This document shows positions 1 to 12,619 of a stretch of 64,000 bases of DNA, piece after piece. Positions within the stretch are counted from its first letter, which is position 1. Every line of letters starts with the position of its first letter. The DNA comes from Sphagnum compactum (lineage: Eukaryota > Bryophyta > Sphagnopsida > Sphagnales), in assembly GCA_965153455.1 (NCBI GenBank), contig OZ234503.1, positions 14,761,118-14,825,117 on the forward strand, written 5' to 3'. A program made the translations under genes and the position numbers. Under the pieces are notes generated by a model. It was given only the letters and a program-made list of their open reading frames with translations. It did not search any database and had not been told where the DNA came from.

Positions 1-680
1 GGGACCTATGTTCATCATCCATGAACTAGGGCGAACCTTAATAAATTGATAGGTAGGATTGGGGGCTAGGGGGGGTGAAAAAAATGAGTAGGTAATTAGT
101 TAGATATTTAGCTATGTAAAAAGCATAGGTAGGTAGGTGAACATAGTGGTAGGTACAAAGGTGGGTGCATAGGTAGGTAAGTAAGTATATAGGTAGGTAG
201 TTGGGATAGTAGGCAAGTTAATAAGTAGAAAGGAAATTCAAGGAGCAAGGTAGATAGGCATGTAAGTAGGAAGAGGTAGGCATGTAGGTAGGCAAGGTAT
301 TAGGTAGGAAGAAAGTTACACTAGCAAGGTAGCTAGGTAGATAGGCAAGTTAGTACATAGGAAATAAGTTATTTTATCAAGGTGATTAGGTTTGTAGAAT
401 ATTTATGTCAATAGGGTGGTTGTGTATATAAAGTTACTAAATAATAATGTAGCTAGGTCAGTAAAGTAGGTAGTTAGTACAATGGTTAAGTCAATAAGGT
501 AGTTAAGTTTGTAGGGTATGTAGTTAATAAGGTAGCTAGGTTAGTAGGGTAGGTAATTAGTATAGTAGTTAGGTCAGTAGAATAATTAGTTATTAAGGTA
601 GCTATGTAGTAGGGGATAGTTAGTAAGGTACCGAGGTTGGTATAATACTTATGAAGGTAGGAAGGTGAGTAGGGTAGCTA
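1..680. repeat. Degenerate GTAG/TAGG simple-sequence tract
   Basis: The stretch is dominated by imperfect iterations of TAGG, GTAG and AGGTAGGTAG, with interruptions such as TAGTTAG and AAGTTAG. No frame is usefully open. It looks like an old tetranucleotide satellite that has decayed by point change. It probably continues beyond the left edge of the window. Shorter patches of the same flavour lie near 17010-17160 and 31020-31140. Confidence 0.75.
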
Positions 681-2580
681 TGTGTGAGGTCAGGTCTAGG
701 GAAAAAACAACCAAGAACAAATTTAAAAAAAATACAATGGTCAGCAGCAAAAAGAAATGGACTATGATGAACCCCATTTGACGTTGAATGAAAAAATGTA
801 GCCCATCCGATGGACAAAACGGCCAACTGGTGCACTGGTGGCTTCTAGTTCACTCTAGCTGACTCCATTGTGTTGCTAAGGATTCTCAAAAACCAGTTCA
901 ACTGCCAATCCTACAATTGCCAAATTAAATCATGGGTGCAAAGAGACTTGCAGATAATGAACTTCACACACAAGTTGCAATCAAAACAAAAGCTGATGCA
1001 AAAAAAACAGAAGCAAAAAGTTTGACATTCACACAACTTCCCAATATGATTCTATCCATATCTGGGAACTACCTATGCATGTCCAAAAAAACCTGTGAGA
1101 AATTTATTTATTATTGTATTTGGAGATTGCATTACAGTGCAGTTTTACCTCCACCTCTTTCTTTTTCCATGATACCAAGCATGTATTATGGGGAAAAAAA
1201 ATTTGAATAATTTTTTTGGATAGTTTTTATGCTAGATGATGCCTTTGGAACAAGGCATTCCCGAAGTAAGTGCCCCTTGCACCTCATGCAGGTGCTTACT
1301 TCAAGAACACCTCGCATCTTAGGGTCTACCCTACACATAACCACATATATATATCTAATCGAAAAACATTGATTTGGAGTTTGAACTAGTGTTGGTGGGT
1401 TATTGATATTTTTGACAACCACTTAAATCAATAACTGCTTTGTGTTGAATTTTCAAAATCTAATAGACTACTTGGATACTCAATTACCATACAATTAGGT
1501 TATCAATCTTCAAACACTAATGCAATGTTTTAAAACCCTTATAACTGATTTATAAACAATGTGTTAATTGATGATACTCAATTTGAAAACCTATCCTTAT
1601 GCATAACCATTGGTTATTACCAATGTTGGCAAGTTCTTTGGATTTTAGCAAGTTAAGGTCTAGGTTAGAGGTCAAGTTCTATGGTCTTTGGACCAAAGGT
1701 TCCAAGTTTTCTTGGAATCATCCTTGAAACCTAATTGGAGATCTTTTCTATTTTCAAAATTGAACTAAAACTTAAATTAACATGCTACCCCATTTTAAAG
1801 AGATTCAAGTTCTCTATGTACATAAGTATAATTTTATTTTAAAAGATACAAACTCTTAAAATTGTAGTCAGTAGACATAAATGTGATGACGACCTCCCCC
1901 CAATATATATATGTATATAATTTTTAGGCCAAAGTTTTTTTTAAAGAGAATTTGTGATAGAATATTTCGTTTTTAAAAATATATATCATCTTTTCACTAT
2001 TTTCCACCAATAAAAAATAAACTAAAGACTGGACCAGGGTTCCATCTACAACAAAAGAAAAGAGTTAAAACCAAGGACCAAAGGTTCCTTTTAAAATCAA
2101 GAACTGAACAACATTGGTTATTTCAACACCCAAAATTTTGATATTGATAACCTATGTGATCCCAAAGAATCAAAAACTAACCTACCCAATAATTATTTCC
2201 AAAAATCAATAGCCAGCCAACACTGGTTTAGACCAATGTTGGGCAGGTATTACATTTTTATAATACCTGCCAAATCCGGTTTTCATAAAACAATTTATAA
2301 AAATGTCCGGTTTCACCTTTTTTCTTTACCCCTAAAATTTATATGTTGGGCAAGGCTATCAATATATATATATATAACCAGTTTTCAATATGTCAATTCT
2401 CAAAATTTTGAAAACAGTTGGTTCTCTTTTGGCGATTCTAACAAATCAGGTATTACTGATTAATTGATTTTTTTAATTCCAAAAATTATAATTTATTTTT
2501 TAATCTAAATTTTATTATTTTTCTTACTAATGAAAAAATTACAAACAACTTTTCAACACTAAATAATATTTTATTTATTG
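681..2580. other. AT-rich stretch with low-copy repeat R3; no gene recognised
   Basis: No protein family is recognisable in the ORFs here, including the 92-codon frame at 932-1210. Two patches recur elsewhere. The 1400-1620 block (two-direction AT-rich text around 'ggttatcaatcttcaaac') resembles 22590-22900. The 2030-2120 block ('accaaaggttcc... caacattggtt') resembles 12290-12380 and 19330-19410. I call this family R3; ends and type are unknown. A hairpin lies at 2242-2271. Confidence 0.4.
2242..2271. repeat. Short perfect inverted repeat (11-bp stem)
   Basis: ggcaggtatta at 2242-2252 pairs with taatacctgcc at 2261-2271 across an 8-nt spacer. It sits next to a second imperfect palindrome, ccaacactgg/ccaatgttgg, at about 2217-2242. 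This could be the end of an R3 element. There is no adjacent gene that would make it a terminator. Confidence 0.5.
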
Positions 2581-2584
2581 AAGT

Positions 2585-5035
2585 TTACACTTCAACAATG
2601 TCATCCTTTTCAAATTCACCTTCAAACTCTTTTAATTCCTCTTCTAGATCTACATCCTTTTCAATGAATTCCACTAAATTAGATGGAGACTGACAACTTA
2701 TTATAAGATCATTAGGCCAATTTTTGTTGACAAATATTAACTTCTTTAAATGTTCAATCTACAAACATCTCCTAAGGTTGGTAAGTATTCCAACCAAAGA
2801 AAAAATTCTTTCTGTTTCAATTTGAGATCTAACAACACCCAAAATCTGTCAGGTTAAAAATCCAACTGTAGGAAACATTGCTTCATGTTTCTGCCAACAC
2901 TAAAAAAGACATTTGATGTCCTTAACATCCAATTGATATTTCCTAAAAACCAACAACTCCCTCCTCAAAAGTTCTTCTGCTAGTTCACTTGTTATTGCAA
3001 TTTGCCCAAAAATATCCAAACTACAATCTTACTAAAAAATATCTCGGTTAACACAATTTTTATCTAACCTTACCAAAATATGTAAATGTTCATGGCATTT
3101 GACCAACATAGGATACAAAGATTTTCTATCACATTTCTCAACAAGAGCAACACCTTGCTCCCTTCCCACAAATGAAGATACTATACGAAGACTCTTAAAT
3201 CTAGGTCTAACATTAAAGAGATCATACAATGAACTTTCCTATTTTCATATTTCTTCAAGAGTGAAAAGAAAGAATCTATCACATTGATTACTTCTCTTTT
3301 AATGTTAAAGGCTAGCAAGGACAACTCATCAGAAATAATGGAATCATCTTCCATTAGGCTTTCAAATGAAAGAATAATTTTGTTTTCCTTTTTCAATTTC
3401 AAACTCACGGAAATAACAGAGTGTAAAACATCACTAAGGAGCCAGTGTCCACTAGATTGATTAAAAACACAAGCAGAAACAATTGGACAAAAACAATCCA
3501 CTATAATCTAAGAAATCTACCAAATTAGAGGTGGAGGCACTCGACCAGTGACTTTCACAACATTCTGTTTGCTATAACATATCATAATGGCAGAACAAAA
3601 TTGTAAGGCCTCTTGAAACATAATGACCTTACTAGCAACCCTGCAACACAACCAATAACATAAAAGATTAGTTATCTTGTATATTTTAGAACCTAAAAAC
3701 TTGTAAATTGTTGAAATAATAATGAGGCAAAAAAGACTACTTGGTTTTCACTAGAGTGTTCAATTTTCTAGGGTGAATGCCAATCTCAAGACAAGCCTTG
3801 TTCCATTCTTGCTTTCACTTTCCAAATTTCTTAGGTTGAGTGATGCACTTTTGTAGATTTACCTTAGCAAACTTAATAGAAACATATTTCAAATCCTTAC
3901 ACACCTTTTCCTCTACAATGCCATATTGACATGCTTTTGAAAAGGCATGCCTAAAGCAAGTGCCCTAAAAGCTCTTTTCTAAACCAAGAGGTTCACAGTT
4001 TACAATAGCTTTCAATGTAGTAGTCATTGCATTGAGATTTGACCCCTCATCTTTGACATAGGCAGTGATCTTTTCTTGTAAACCATATTTGTCCAATAAC
4101 TATGTCAAACTTTTAGCCAATGTTTGACTAGTAATCTCTTTCACTTTAAACAAGCCAATAATTACATGTTTTGGTTGCCAATCACTACTCAAAAAATTGA
4201 TCACTAATGCAAAGACATCATAAACTCCCTAAGACATCCAAAGATCAAAGTTTGTTGTTGTAAAAAAATAATCTACCAATGCAGGAAGAACATACTATTG
4301 ATTTGTCTTGTCAATTAACCCTAGTAATATCTCTTGTGAAAACTACTTTCTGGACTAGAAATTTAATTTTGGACACAAACACAAAATTAAACGTTTTGGC
4401 GACATACTTTCCACAAACTGAATTGGTAAATTATTCTTGACAATCAAAAGGCCCAAGTCTTCTAAAAATTCTTTTAGTGGCACATCCTCTCTTCTAGAGG
4501 AATCCTTAACAAAAAAAAACTTAAAAATTGACCCACTAGATATAATCACTCTTTTCTTTGTTGGTTGTTCTTCTGCAATTCCTTTCAATAAAAAGTTTAT
4601 TTCTTCTTCAAACATTTTTGCAATAACAATGTGCTTTGCATCCACATGTTTTTTTGAAAGAAATTATTCCATTTATTTCATAATAAGAAGTTAATTATTT
4701 CCTTGCTTGAGTTCTTGAATTTATTCATGTTAAAGGTTCTTGATAACAAGGATACAACACATGATTTGTGTATTTTCAAGATCAATTTCTATATTATCAT
4801 TGACACAATAAAAAATCCAACACAAAGACAATCTTCCATGTGATTGCCGACATTTTTTTTGTGCATGTAATTTTTAAAGATTTATCTTCATTTCTTCTTT
4901 TCTCTCATTTTTTGGATTCCTGCTTGTTTTGATTTGCACACTTACATTTTCTTCCATGATTTCATCATTCATAAATATTTCAATTGTGTCATTATTTACC
5001 ATTATAACATTTTCATTTGCAGAGGACTGTTCCAT
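2585..5035 (-). pseudogene. Dead hAT-family transposase
   Basis: Read on the minus strand, fragments in several frames line up in order with plant hAT transposases. From N to C they are: an acidic N-terminus (about 5035); the segment DLWMS...VYDVFALVINFLSSDWQPKHVIIGL (about 4260-4160 region, in pieces); the hallmark VKDEGSNLNAM near 4050; the block GTCFRHAFSKACQYG near 3940; FNQSSGHWLLSD near 3450; and the C-terminal dimerisation block with QIETERIFSLVG near 2800, ending with a stop at 2585. In-frame stops and frameshifts break it throughout, so it cannot make transposase. It would once have been an intronless DNA transposon gene of about 800 codons. I see no convincing terminal inverted repeats. 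It is a different copy from the ones at 10, 33-36 and 51 kb. Family assignment rests on remembered hAT motifs; the order and number of matches make it fairly secure. Confidence 0.8.
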
Positions 5036-5549
5036 TAGCAGTTTTCACAAGAATATTCCCAAAGTTAACTAAGGTACAAAATTAACAAATTATTCAAAAA
5101 CAATTCTCAAACAAATAAGAAAAAAAATCAAATATTCACAAAGGTTTAGGCTTAAAAAAAACATTTACAAAAACAATGGGTTTAAAGGTAAAATTTTAAG
5201 AAAACATTTATAAACAATGGGGTTGAAGGTTAAGAAACAAAATAAAATTACTCATTTTTCTTTCATTCAGGTTAAAAATAAATAATGATAAAAATTTATT
5301 AACAAAATCGTTTGGGTTTATGGATATCCTGCACATTAACAAACAAAAAATCAAATTACATTTCAAACAACCATATGACAAGACTCAAAAAAAAAAAACC
5401 CAAAGAAAAACAAACATAAATCTAAAACAAAACTACTTAACAAAAAAAAAACTTACTTTTCTAGTGGTTGCTGGAGAACTTGCTTCTCTAAGCTCCAAGC
5501 TTTTCCCTGCAAAAGAAGAGGGAGGAGGGAAGTACCAACTACCACCCAA
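5036..5549. other. A-rich low-complexity stretch; no gene recognised
   Basis: Runs of A and AAAC/AAAT dominate. It lies just upstream of the hAT relic start and might have held its 5' flank, but no promoter motif or repeat end can be defined. The frame at 5320-5556 is lysine-rich only because of the A-runs. Confidence 0.4.
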
Positions 5550-5870
5550 TAAGTAGCAACGTATCAAGGCAATGAGGTAGCAAGGCACAAGGTAGCAAAG
5601 TAACAAATTGGGGGGTGGGGGGGTCAGAAGGTATTTCGAGGCAACAAGGCAAGGTAGCAAGGCAAGGAGGCAACACACGAAACAACATGGAAGAGGCAAC
5701 AAGGCAGGGAAGCAGCACATGACGCAACGAGATAGTGCACGAGGTAGCGCGGAAAAGGCAACGAAGCAACACGCGAAGCAGTGAGGCATTGAGGCGATGA
5801 GCGCACAAGGCAACAAGGTAGTGAAGTGACAAGCCTATGAGGCAATAAGGCAACATGTGACGCACCCCCA
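5550..5870. repeat. Short-period GGCAACAA/GGTAGCAA minisatellite
   Basis: Roughly 8-10 bp units such as 'aaggcaac', 'aaggtagc', 'gaggcaac' recur across about 320 bp, with a G-run (ggggggtgggggggt) at about 5610-5623. The repeat lacks stops on the minus strand, which produces three long overlapping frames rich in Leu, Cys and Pro. These are by-products of the repeat. Confidence 0.7.
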
Positions 5871-6640
5871 AACTCCTTGATAGACTCAAATGTGAGTCTA
5901 AATTGAAAACAACGGAAGAGCAAGGAATTGGGGCACGTTCCATGGCTCGCAGCACTTTGGGGGTAGAGGGGCGTGCTGGAACTCCAGGATGGAACTAGGA
6001 AGATTGACAAGCATCAACTACTCACACGGACCTACACAAAACCAAACACAAGGTGGTTAGTGCATAGTCGGAGCACTTTTGGTGCTAAGACAAGCCACGA
6101 GCAAACTCGGATTCACAGGACTCACCACGGCCCGGACTTGGGGGAAGCCACCACCTTCCCCTTTATAGTATACTATGTGCCTCTATCACCATTTAATTCT
6201 CACACAAGTGAGAACTTGTGATCCGGTTTTCAGGCAGGGTATCACTCCGTGTGATACCTTGAAGGGTTCATACTTTGATCCCCGATGGGGGTTGTGATAC
6301 CCACCCAACACTGGTTTGGACCTGTAAATATGCACAACATACAATGCGCTTGAAAAGCTAATTGGACTAGAACATAAATAAATATTACAACCAAATAACA
6401 AAAATTGAAAAAACTGATGACATCTAATAGAATCACAAACCATCACAAACCACATGTTTAGCATGTGACGGTATGTGGAAAAAAATACAAATTGTCTTGT
6501 TGGATTAACACTAGTGTCACCTGGGTACTACCTCTCCCACATCCCTTGGCATCCCACCAAAAGACCCACCACATAAATGGTTCATTTATGGGATAATATA
6601 CTACCAAGTATACTCATGTTAATCAAAGGAAAAAAAATTA
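5871..6640. other. Moderate-GC block of unknown nature
   Basis: Base composition is more GC-rich than the surroundings. A stretch near 6145-6200 reads like a promoter or LTR interior ('cccctttatagtatac'). The block 6225-6305 has nested short inverted repeats around 'ggtatcac'/'gtgatacc'. I could not find a matching second LTR in the window, so no element is claimed. Confidence 0.3.
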
Positions 6641-7440
6641 AAGAATTTTTGTTTATAACCAAAATGGTAATCATCCTTAAGAAGATTTAGACAAAGCTGG
6701 CTATAAACCAAAAGTAAAGTATTAATTTGTAATCATCCTTCTAGGGTAGACTGACTCATCATGGATCCCATGTTTATGACTGAACACTTATCTATATCTT
6801 CATCATATGAATTTCATTTTGAATGATTTAAAATGTTATGAAAGTGCTACTCAAGCTCTAGAACTCAACTTTGAACTGCAACTCAAAAGGATTGATGAAA
6901 AAATAACAAGAAGAAAAATAAGCTTTCCAACTTATAAAACATTTCTTTTTCTTTTTCCTTATCATTGGACCCCTCCTACTTTCAAACTGCATAACTTTCT
7001 TATTTCTTATTAATTTAAAATGATTTAAAGTGCTATAGGAACACAACCTTCAATTCTACAAATCATCTTGTAACTTTAATAGCAACATACTTTGGTAGTG
7101 TTCAATAGTTTGGTTTTTGAGTTCTTGACCCCTTTTACTTGGGGGGGGCATAACATTCTCATTTCTAATTTGTTTTCAACAATTGTTAGTGTGTCAAATG
7201 TGCCAAGAGGAGGGTTCAAATTTTTTTTGGATAGCGGAAACAACAAAACCTTCCCCTTGGATCCGGCCTACCTTGAGTGTTTACGTGTTCGATCACTAGC
7301 TGATCTACCTTATATGTTTGGTTACACAATGAAAACCAAGTATATGAATTTAGCAAAAAAAATTCTCACTTCTAATGATTAAAACCCTTCAAAATGATGA
7401 ATTTTTAATTTTTAATTTTTCTATTTAACAAATATGCAAC
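6641..7440 (+). repeat. Dispersed mini-element R2, copy split by an insertion
   Basis: The left part (about 6650-6750) has the family signature: 'aatcatcc' followed by 'gaagattta' and 'gctggctataaa'. The right part (about 7315-7430) continues with 'tttggttacacaatgaaaacc' and 'aaacccttcaaaat', which in the 40.5 kb copy follows directly. The roughly 560 bp between them is therefore probably a later insertion; it contains two diverged copies of a 'tttaaaatg..atgaaagtgct' block and the unrecognised 96-codon frame 7092-7382. R2 may be a SINE or MITE; type not settled. Confidence 0.55.
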
Positions 7441-10040
7441 AATAAAAAAAATGTTGGATTAAAATGAACTAGTGACCACCAACACAACATGCCGGATGGA
7501 TGATGGGTGGACAAGAAAACATATTTTTTAGTGGGTTTAAGTTCCTTAACTAATCGTGGTGGTTGATTCAAATTGTGTCAATAAGAATTGGAAAGATTAT
7601 TAATTTGGGTATTTTTAGGTTATTTCTATGGTGTAATTTTCACAAGATCTTACAACCATGTAAGGTCTTGCCCATGCTACAAGTGTACTAACTTACAAAT
7701 GTTGTAAGTTTCTAAATTTCGAATTTGGCCTTATCCTTTTTTGTTCTTTTCTTTCCATCATTTTTCTTTTCTTTTGCAATATTCTTTTCTTCTTCTCTTG
7801 AAAATTTTCTTTGTCATAATTTCTTTACAAGATATGCACTAACAAAAATCAAAACACAAGACAAAAATTCAAATTAACAAGGCAACAATTCAACTTCATG
7901 CTCCATTTCCTAATGTTTGCTTAGAACATAAACAAGTTTTCATAACTAAACTCCATCTTGAAAATATGAGGGTTTGAAAACCAAAATTTGATGAGAAAAG
8001 TTGAAAGTCCATGTCCAAAAGCTACAAAAGTTTAATTTGATGAGCACAACTCAAACAAGTTCTCGTAATTCAAAATCCATCTTCAAAATATGAAGCTCCA
8101 AAAATCAAAATCTAATGAACATTCAAAATGATAGACAACTTTGGAATTATTTTATAGACAACTTAAAAATAAAAATGAACAAAAGTATAGAGGGTGGTCC
8201 CCCTTGGTCATAGGTATTGCACTAGCTAAGCTTGTAATGGCTATAGCTCCAAAGTTCAAGACATTCAAAGGGTGAAACACAATCAATTGGACTAATCAAT
8301 GTAATTTAATGAATGGAACGAAAAGTATCGTGAATTGTATTATTAAATTGTTAAATGTGTAATTTGATTGGGTTAGAATGTTAAAATTATTATGATCCTT
8401 GAATTTATTTAATGACTTTTTAAGAAAACGTATTAAATAAATATTTAAGTAAGTTAATATGAGATGAAAGTAAGTTGAAATCTATGTTTTTACAATGTCA
8501 AATTTTAGAAAGTAATGCAAGTATATTGAAAAATAATTAAATCAAAAATTTGAAAAATGTCACATCTAAGTGTATATAGACTTTATGAAAACATGTAATT
8601 TATAATTATGTTATTTTATTTTTGGGAATAAAGTATGTTTTAACACATTTATAATTGTATTCAAACATACTTCTTATACATTTTTATGCAATTTTTTTTC
8701 AAACTTTAGGTTTACATTCATAATTATGAGGTCAATAAAAGTATGCAAGGTTTCATATTTTTTTTGAATTACTTTCATGCTTACATGTGAATGTCAAATG
8801 ATTTAATTGTCAAAAGCTATTTTTATGATCCATTTGACTATGCTTTCACTCACAGTCCATCTCTAAAATATATGATGTTGTAGAAATCATAATCTTGTTA
8901 CAAAAGTGTTTGGCAAAGTGCCATGCAAAGTCTCAAGTCATCTTGAAGATCTTTAAATCAAGTATTTGTATTATTACTATCAAGCACAATCTTGTCTACA
9001 ATAATTAAAGTAAATTGTTTGACACCCTTGGTGCCAAAAATGTAGTGTTGACATTGATAATTCCCAATGGTAAATAGTTACACATTGCATCCAAACAATG
9101 TTTATACATGGAAGCATGGTTTCAAATATTTTATTCTAGAATCTATCATCAAAATCAATAATTGATCTCCTTAAAGTGAAAAAATGAACCACGAACCTTT
9201 TTTTAGTGGAAGTGGGAACAACATCAAGAATAGGAACAACAACAACACCATTTTTCCCACATTTGAGCTCTTACAAAACATAGGTATCATACCCAAAAAA
9301 TGACAAAAAAAGATCACGAAAATAAAAAACCAAACATTTACAAAAATAAAATTACTTTGAACTTTTCATATGCAGTTTTCTCCTCACTAAAAGCCTCATC
9401 ATACCAAAGCAGTTGACCACCTTTCAACTTGCTTTTTGTTATGCACATTGTAAAACATGATTTCTCAAATGCTTGCCAATCTAATTGTACCTACAACAAT
9501 GACAAACCAAATACAATGCAAAACACATGAATTGAAACAAAAAGAAAACAACAAAACATATACATAAATGAAATGGAATCCAAAGTAACAAACAAATAAA
9601 CACACTTGGAGCAAAACAAAAAAAGGTAGACTCAAATCCCATAACAAAACATTTGCAACATAACAAAAATGAAAAGAAAAAATATTTACTTCCCACAAGA
9701 GATCAAATCTCTACATGGCTAGTCATTTCCACTCCATACTGTCTTAGAACAAGAACCTCTTACATCTAGGTGATACCAACACTCTTGTTAATCTTATTCA
9801 ACATAAATTTCTATTTCAACTAAAGAATTGCCATAATTAATGTGTCAATAATCAAACAAAATTAGTTTTGACTAATTGGCAAAGTATCATTAAACCAAAC
9901 ATCATTAGACTTTTGCCACTTTGGTTTAGGTCATAAAAACATGGGGTATGACCCTAACTTATTAAGAGGCCAATAACAAGATTTTTGCTTTGCAAGTTCC
10001 TTAAAAATGTCAATAACATTAGCAATTGGACAATCAACAA
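7441..10040. other. AT-rich stretch; nothing definite
   Basis: No gene or intact element is recognised. Near 7890-8130 a block of about 120 bp is imperfectly duplicated in tandem ('catcttgaaaatatgagg' and 'catcttcaaaatatgaag'). On the minus strand near 9470-9360, a short reading (YNVHNKKQVERWSTALV) hints at a further transposon scrap, too short to claim. Confidence 0.35.
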
Positions 10041-12000
10041 TAGGTTAATGTTTTGAAAAAACATGTTTGTTTTGAGCATCCAAATTTGTATAACAAAAGG
10101 GGGGCCTTTATGTTGCAAAGGATTGCAGAAACCAAAATTGATGAAGGCACAAAGAAAAGAAAGAAGGTTCCCCCTTCTCAAATCACCCATTTCTTTGGCA
10201 ACCCCCTTATAGTACATTGATCTTACATGACATATATTCTTTAAGGATTTGGTGTTATACATTACAAAACATGATTGATTTCTTTCTTTTGTCAAAAATC
10301 CATGGTTAAGGCGGTTTGTTTTGTGGCATTATGGGTATATGCAATTTCCATCTCGATGATAGCTAACCATTGAAATGTTCCTTGATATGGTAGCTAAAAC
10401 TAAGGAGAAAAATGTCATCCTTGCCTTTCAATCTTGTGTTATATGCCTTTGTTCAATTGATTTTTGGATGTCTTGTGTTGGCCATGACACGTTTGCCATG
10501 GTTGTCAATTTCATCAATAGTTCATGGCAACCCATCCATGTCATTATTGGGATTGGTTCTGACCGAGGGGGAGGATAAGAACCCTATCGGAATTCTTCGA
10601 TGTGCGGAGCTTCGCATCTGAAACCCGATGACGCTTTGCGTCCTGTTGAAGACAATAACATAAAAGGTGCAACCATGGTAAACCAAGTAAAAAACTTGTT
10701 GGATTCCTTTGGTTTGCTTGATAAGGTAATTGCATATTTCAAAGATAAAGGGTCGAATTTAAATACTTTAACTTTTTCTTTGAATTTTGTGGTTTCTTGT
10801 TCTTCCCTTTAATTAGCATGTCCATTTGTTGGTTCTTGCTTTGGCCATGCCATGTCCAAAACAACCCAAAATGCTATTGACAATATTAAAAGGTGTGTGA
10901 GGTTTTTAAAGGTTAGCTTGAAAGAAGCTCAATCATCATTGCAAGAGACCATAACTTGGATTAAAAACTATAGGATGGGTAGGTTAGAATTGAAGGAATC
11001 ATGTACCATTGTGTGGCTACTTGCCAAGACGTTGAGGAGTCTAGTGAAGACCATGTTGCTTCGTGGGTCATCTTGTTCCAAGAGACATTGGAGTATCAAA
11101 GCACAATTTTCATTTGCTATGGACCACAACAAGTTGTACATTTGTCATCCAAAGTCTTGTATTTTAGACTTGGGCTGTTGTTCAAGCCATTGCAAATATC
11201 CTATTCCCTATTATCAAGCTTTGTGTTTTGAACCAAAGTTAAGGCTTTTGGTTGTTGTTTAATTCAATTTTTCTTGTTTTCACCTTATGCATTATTGTGA
11301 AAGCTTAAGTGGGGAGAATTCAAGCTTTTAATCAACCACTAATTTATGAGGATTTTGATTCAAAATTGTAGGAATTCAAATTGAAGATGATGACACAAGT
11401 CATCCATATTTTGACTATGTTTTTGGCTTTTTTTTGGCTTATAATCTAGCCAAGGCTCATGACATGCTAGTTATCATGCTTGAACCCCATTTCAAAAACA
11501 TGAAAATTATATGTGATTTATGGGTGAGACGCTTGTAGTTTAAATGGTGGCAAAGTACGACACCAACATTTTGTGTGTGTTTTTGTTACAAGTGTTCTTT
11601 CATTTGAACCTTATCGAAACATTAATATAGCTAGAGTTAATTTAGGATGATGACTTGTTTTTTGGGGAGGTTATTCGTTCTTTTAATTGTCGATTGTGTC
11701 CAACATTTCTTTTTTGCCATTTTGCTTTCAAACCTTTTGTGAATATTTGAATGTGTTCTTTTCTTGGCGTTTGAGGGTGTGCTACTGTGTTGGTGTTGAA
11801 GGCTAGCACAATGCAACAATGTTGGGTATTTCCTTACCTCACATTTGTTGCAATTTTCCTAATAATAATGACTTTACAATCAATAATTAGAGTTCAATTA
11901 GGGCTAGGGTGTGTGTTTAGTGTTGTACATGTTTCTGAAGGTCAAATATGCTCGAAAGCCCAATTCAAGAGAAACATGTTGCATGTGTGATTGAGGAATA
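10040..12000 (+). pseudogene. Dead hAT-family transposase, second copy
   Basis: Plus-strand fragments follow hAT order: a basic N-terminal patch (KKRKKVPPSQITHFFG, about 10150-10200); ILAFQSC...IDFWMSC...FAMVVNF (10375-10550); MVNQVKNLLDSFGLLDKVIAYFKDKGSNLNTL (10675-10770); VSLKEAQSSLQ (about 10910); LFQETLEYQST (about 11070-11100); CVLNQS (about 11225); then a C-terminal block MTQVIH...YNLAKAHDMLVIMLEPHFKNMKII (11385-11510). Frame changes and stops separate the blocks. The C-terminal dimerisation motif is too eroded to see. A GC-rich segment at 10555-10647 interrupts the sequence. The wording differs enough from the 2.6-5.0 kb relic to be an independent insertion of a related family. Confidence 0.78.
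10555..10647. other. GC-rich foreign segment inside the hAT relic
   Basis: The conserved HVIIGI reading ends at about 10554 and the expected continuation (EDNNIKGATMVNQV) resumes at about 10648. The 93 bases between them are about half G+C, in clear contrast to the flanks, and contain a small inverted repeat around 'tgcggagcttcgca'. They do not extend the transposase. An organellar DNA capture is possible, but I cannot identify the source. Confidence 0.5.
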
Positions 12001-12134
12001 AGCATATGTGGTTGGGAGTGAAAATTTCACATCGCTAGACTTTGAGCTCTCAAAATTGAAAAAAATGTTACATTTAAAGACTATGTACGTGGTTATAATT
12101 GCAATGGGCATTTTTTTGTTTCTTTCCCAAGCAA

Positions 12135-12157
12135 AGCCCTAACCCTAAACCCTAACT
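12135..12157. repeat. Interstitial telomere-like tract (CCCTAAA)
   Basis: About three units of CCCTAA/CCCTAAA, on the plus strand as the C-rich strand. Confidence 0.8.
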
Positions 12158-12389
12158 ACTGCTCGTACCTGCCCATGATAAGAAAACATAAATCCTACTA
12201 CTCAAGAATTGTCAATGTTTGAAAAATGAACATTAACCTTAACAGATGGTTCTGGAAATGGTTGTTTACAAATTCAGAACCTTATTCCAGAGGTTCTTCC
12301 AAAATCCTTTAATAGAAAAGAACTGACCCCAAAGGTTCTCCAAAAAACAGAGAACCACACAACACTGGTGGCAACCAGTGTAAGGTGAT

Positions 12390-12426
12390 TCTAAACCCTA
12401 AACCCTAAACCTAAACCCTAAACCCA
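12390..12426. repeat. Interstitial telomere-like tract (CCCTAAA)
   Basis: About five units of CCCTAAA with one shortened unit (CCTAAA), same orientation as the tract 250 bp to the left. A palindrome (acactggt / accagtgt) at about 12363-12382 lies just before it and belongs to R3-like sequence. Confidence 0.85.
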
Positions 12427-12619
12427 GTTTTTATTGAGAATTGCCATGTACTGGTTTTCAGTAGGTCTGGTTTTCATAAGAATCATCTGGGTGGGGGGTT
12501 CTTGAAAAAAACCATCTTGTAGAGAAGAACCATGCAGGGTATAAAAAATTGGGTCAGAAATATTCCCTTAACTAAGGGTCATCTCTTGGTGTTTTGGACT
12601 TTGAGCCTCACCAGCCTCT

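Noticed and set aside
5433-6010. Three overlapping minus-strand frames of about 130 codons, rich in Leu, Cys and Pro
   Set aside because: All are translations of the GGCAACAA-type minisatellite in different frames; no domain and no consistent start.
5871-6330. A long terminal repeat of a retrotransposon
   Set aside because: Composition and a TATA-like string are suggestive, but no partner LTR, primer-binding site or reverse transcriptase motif was found in the window.
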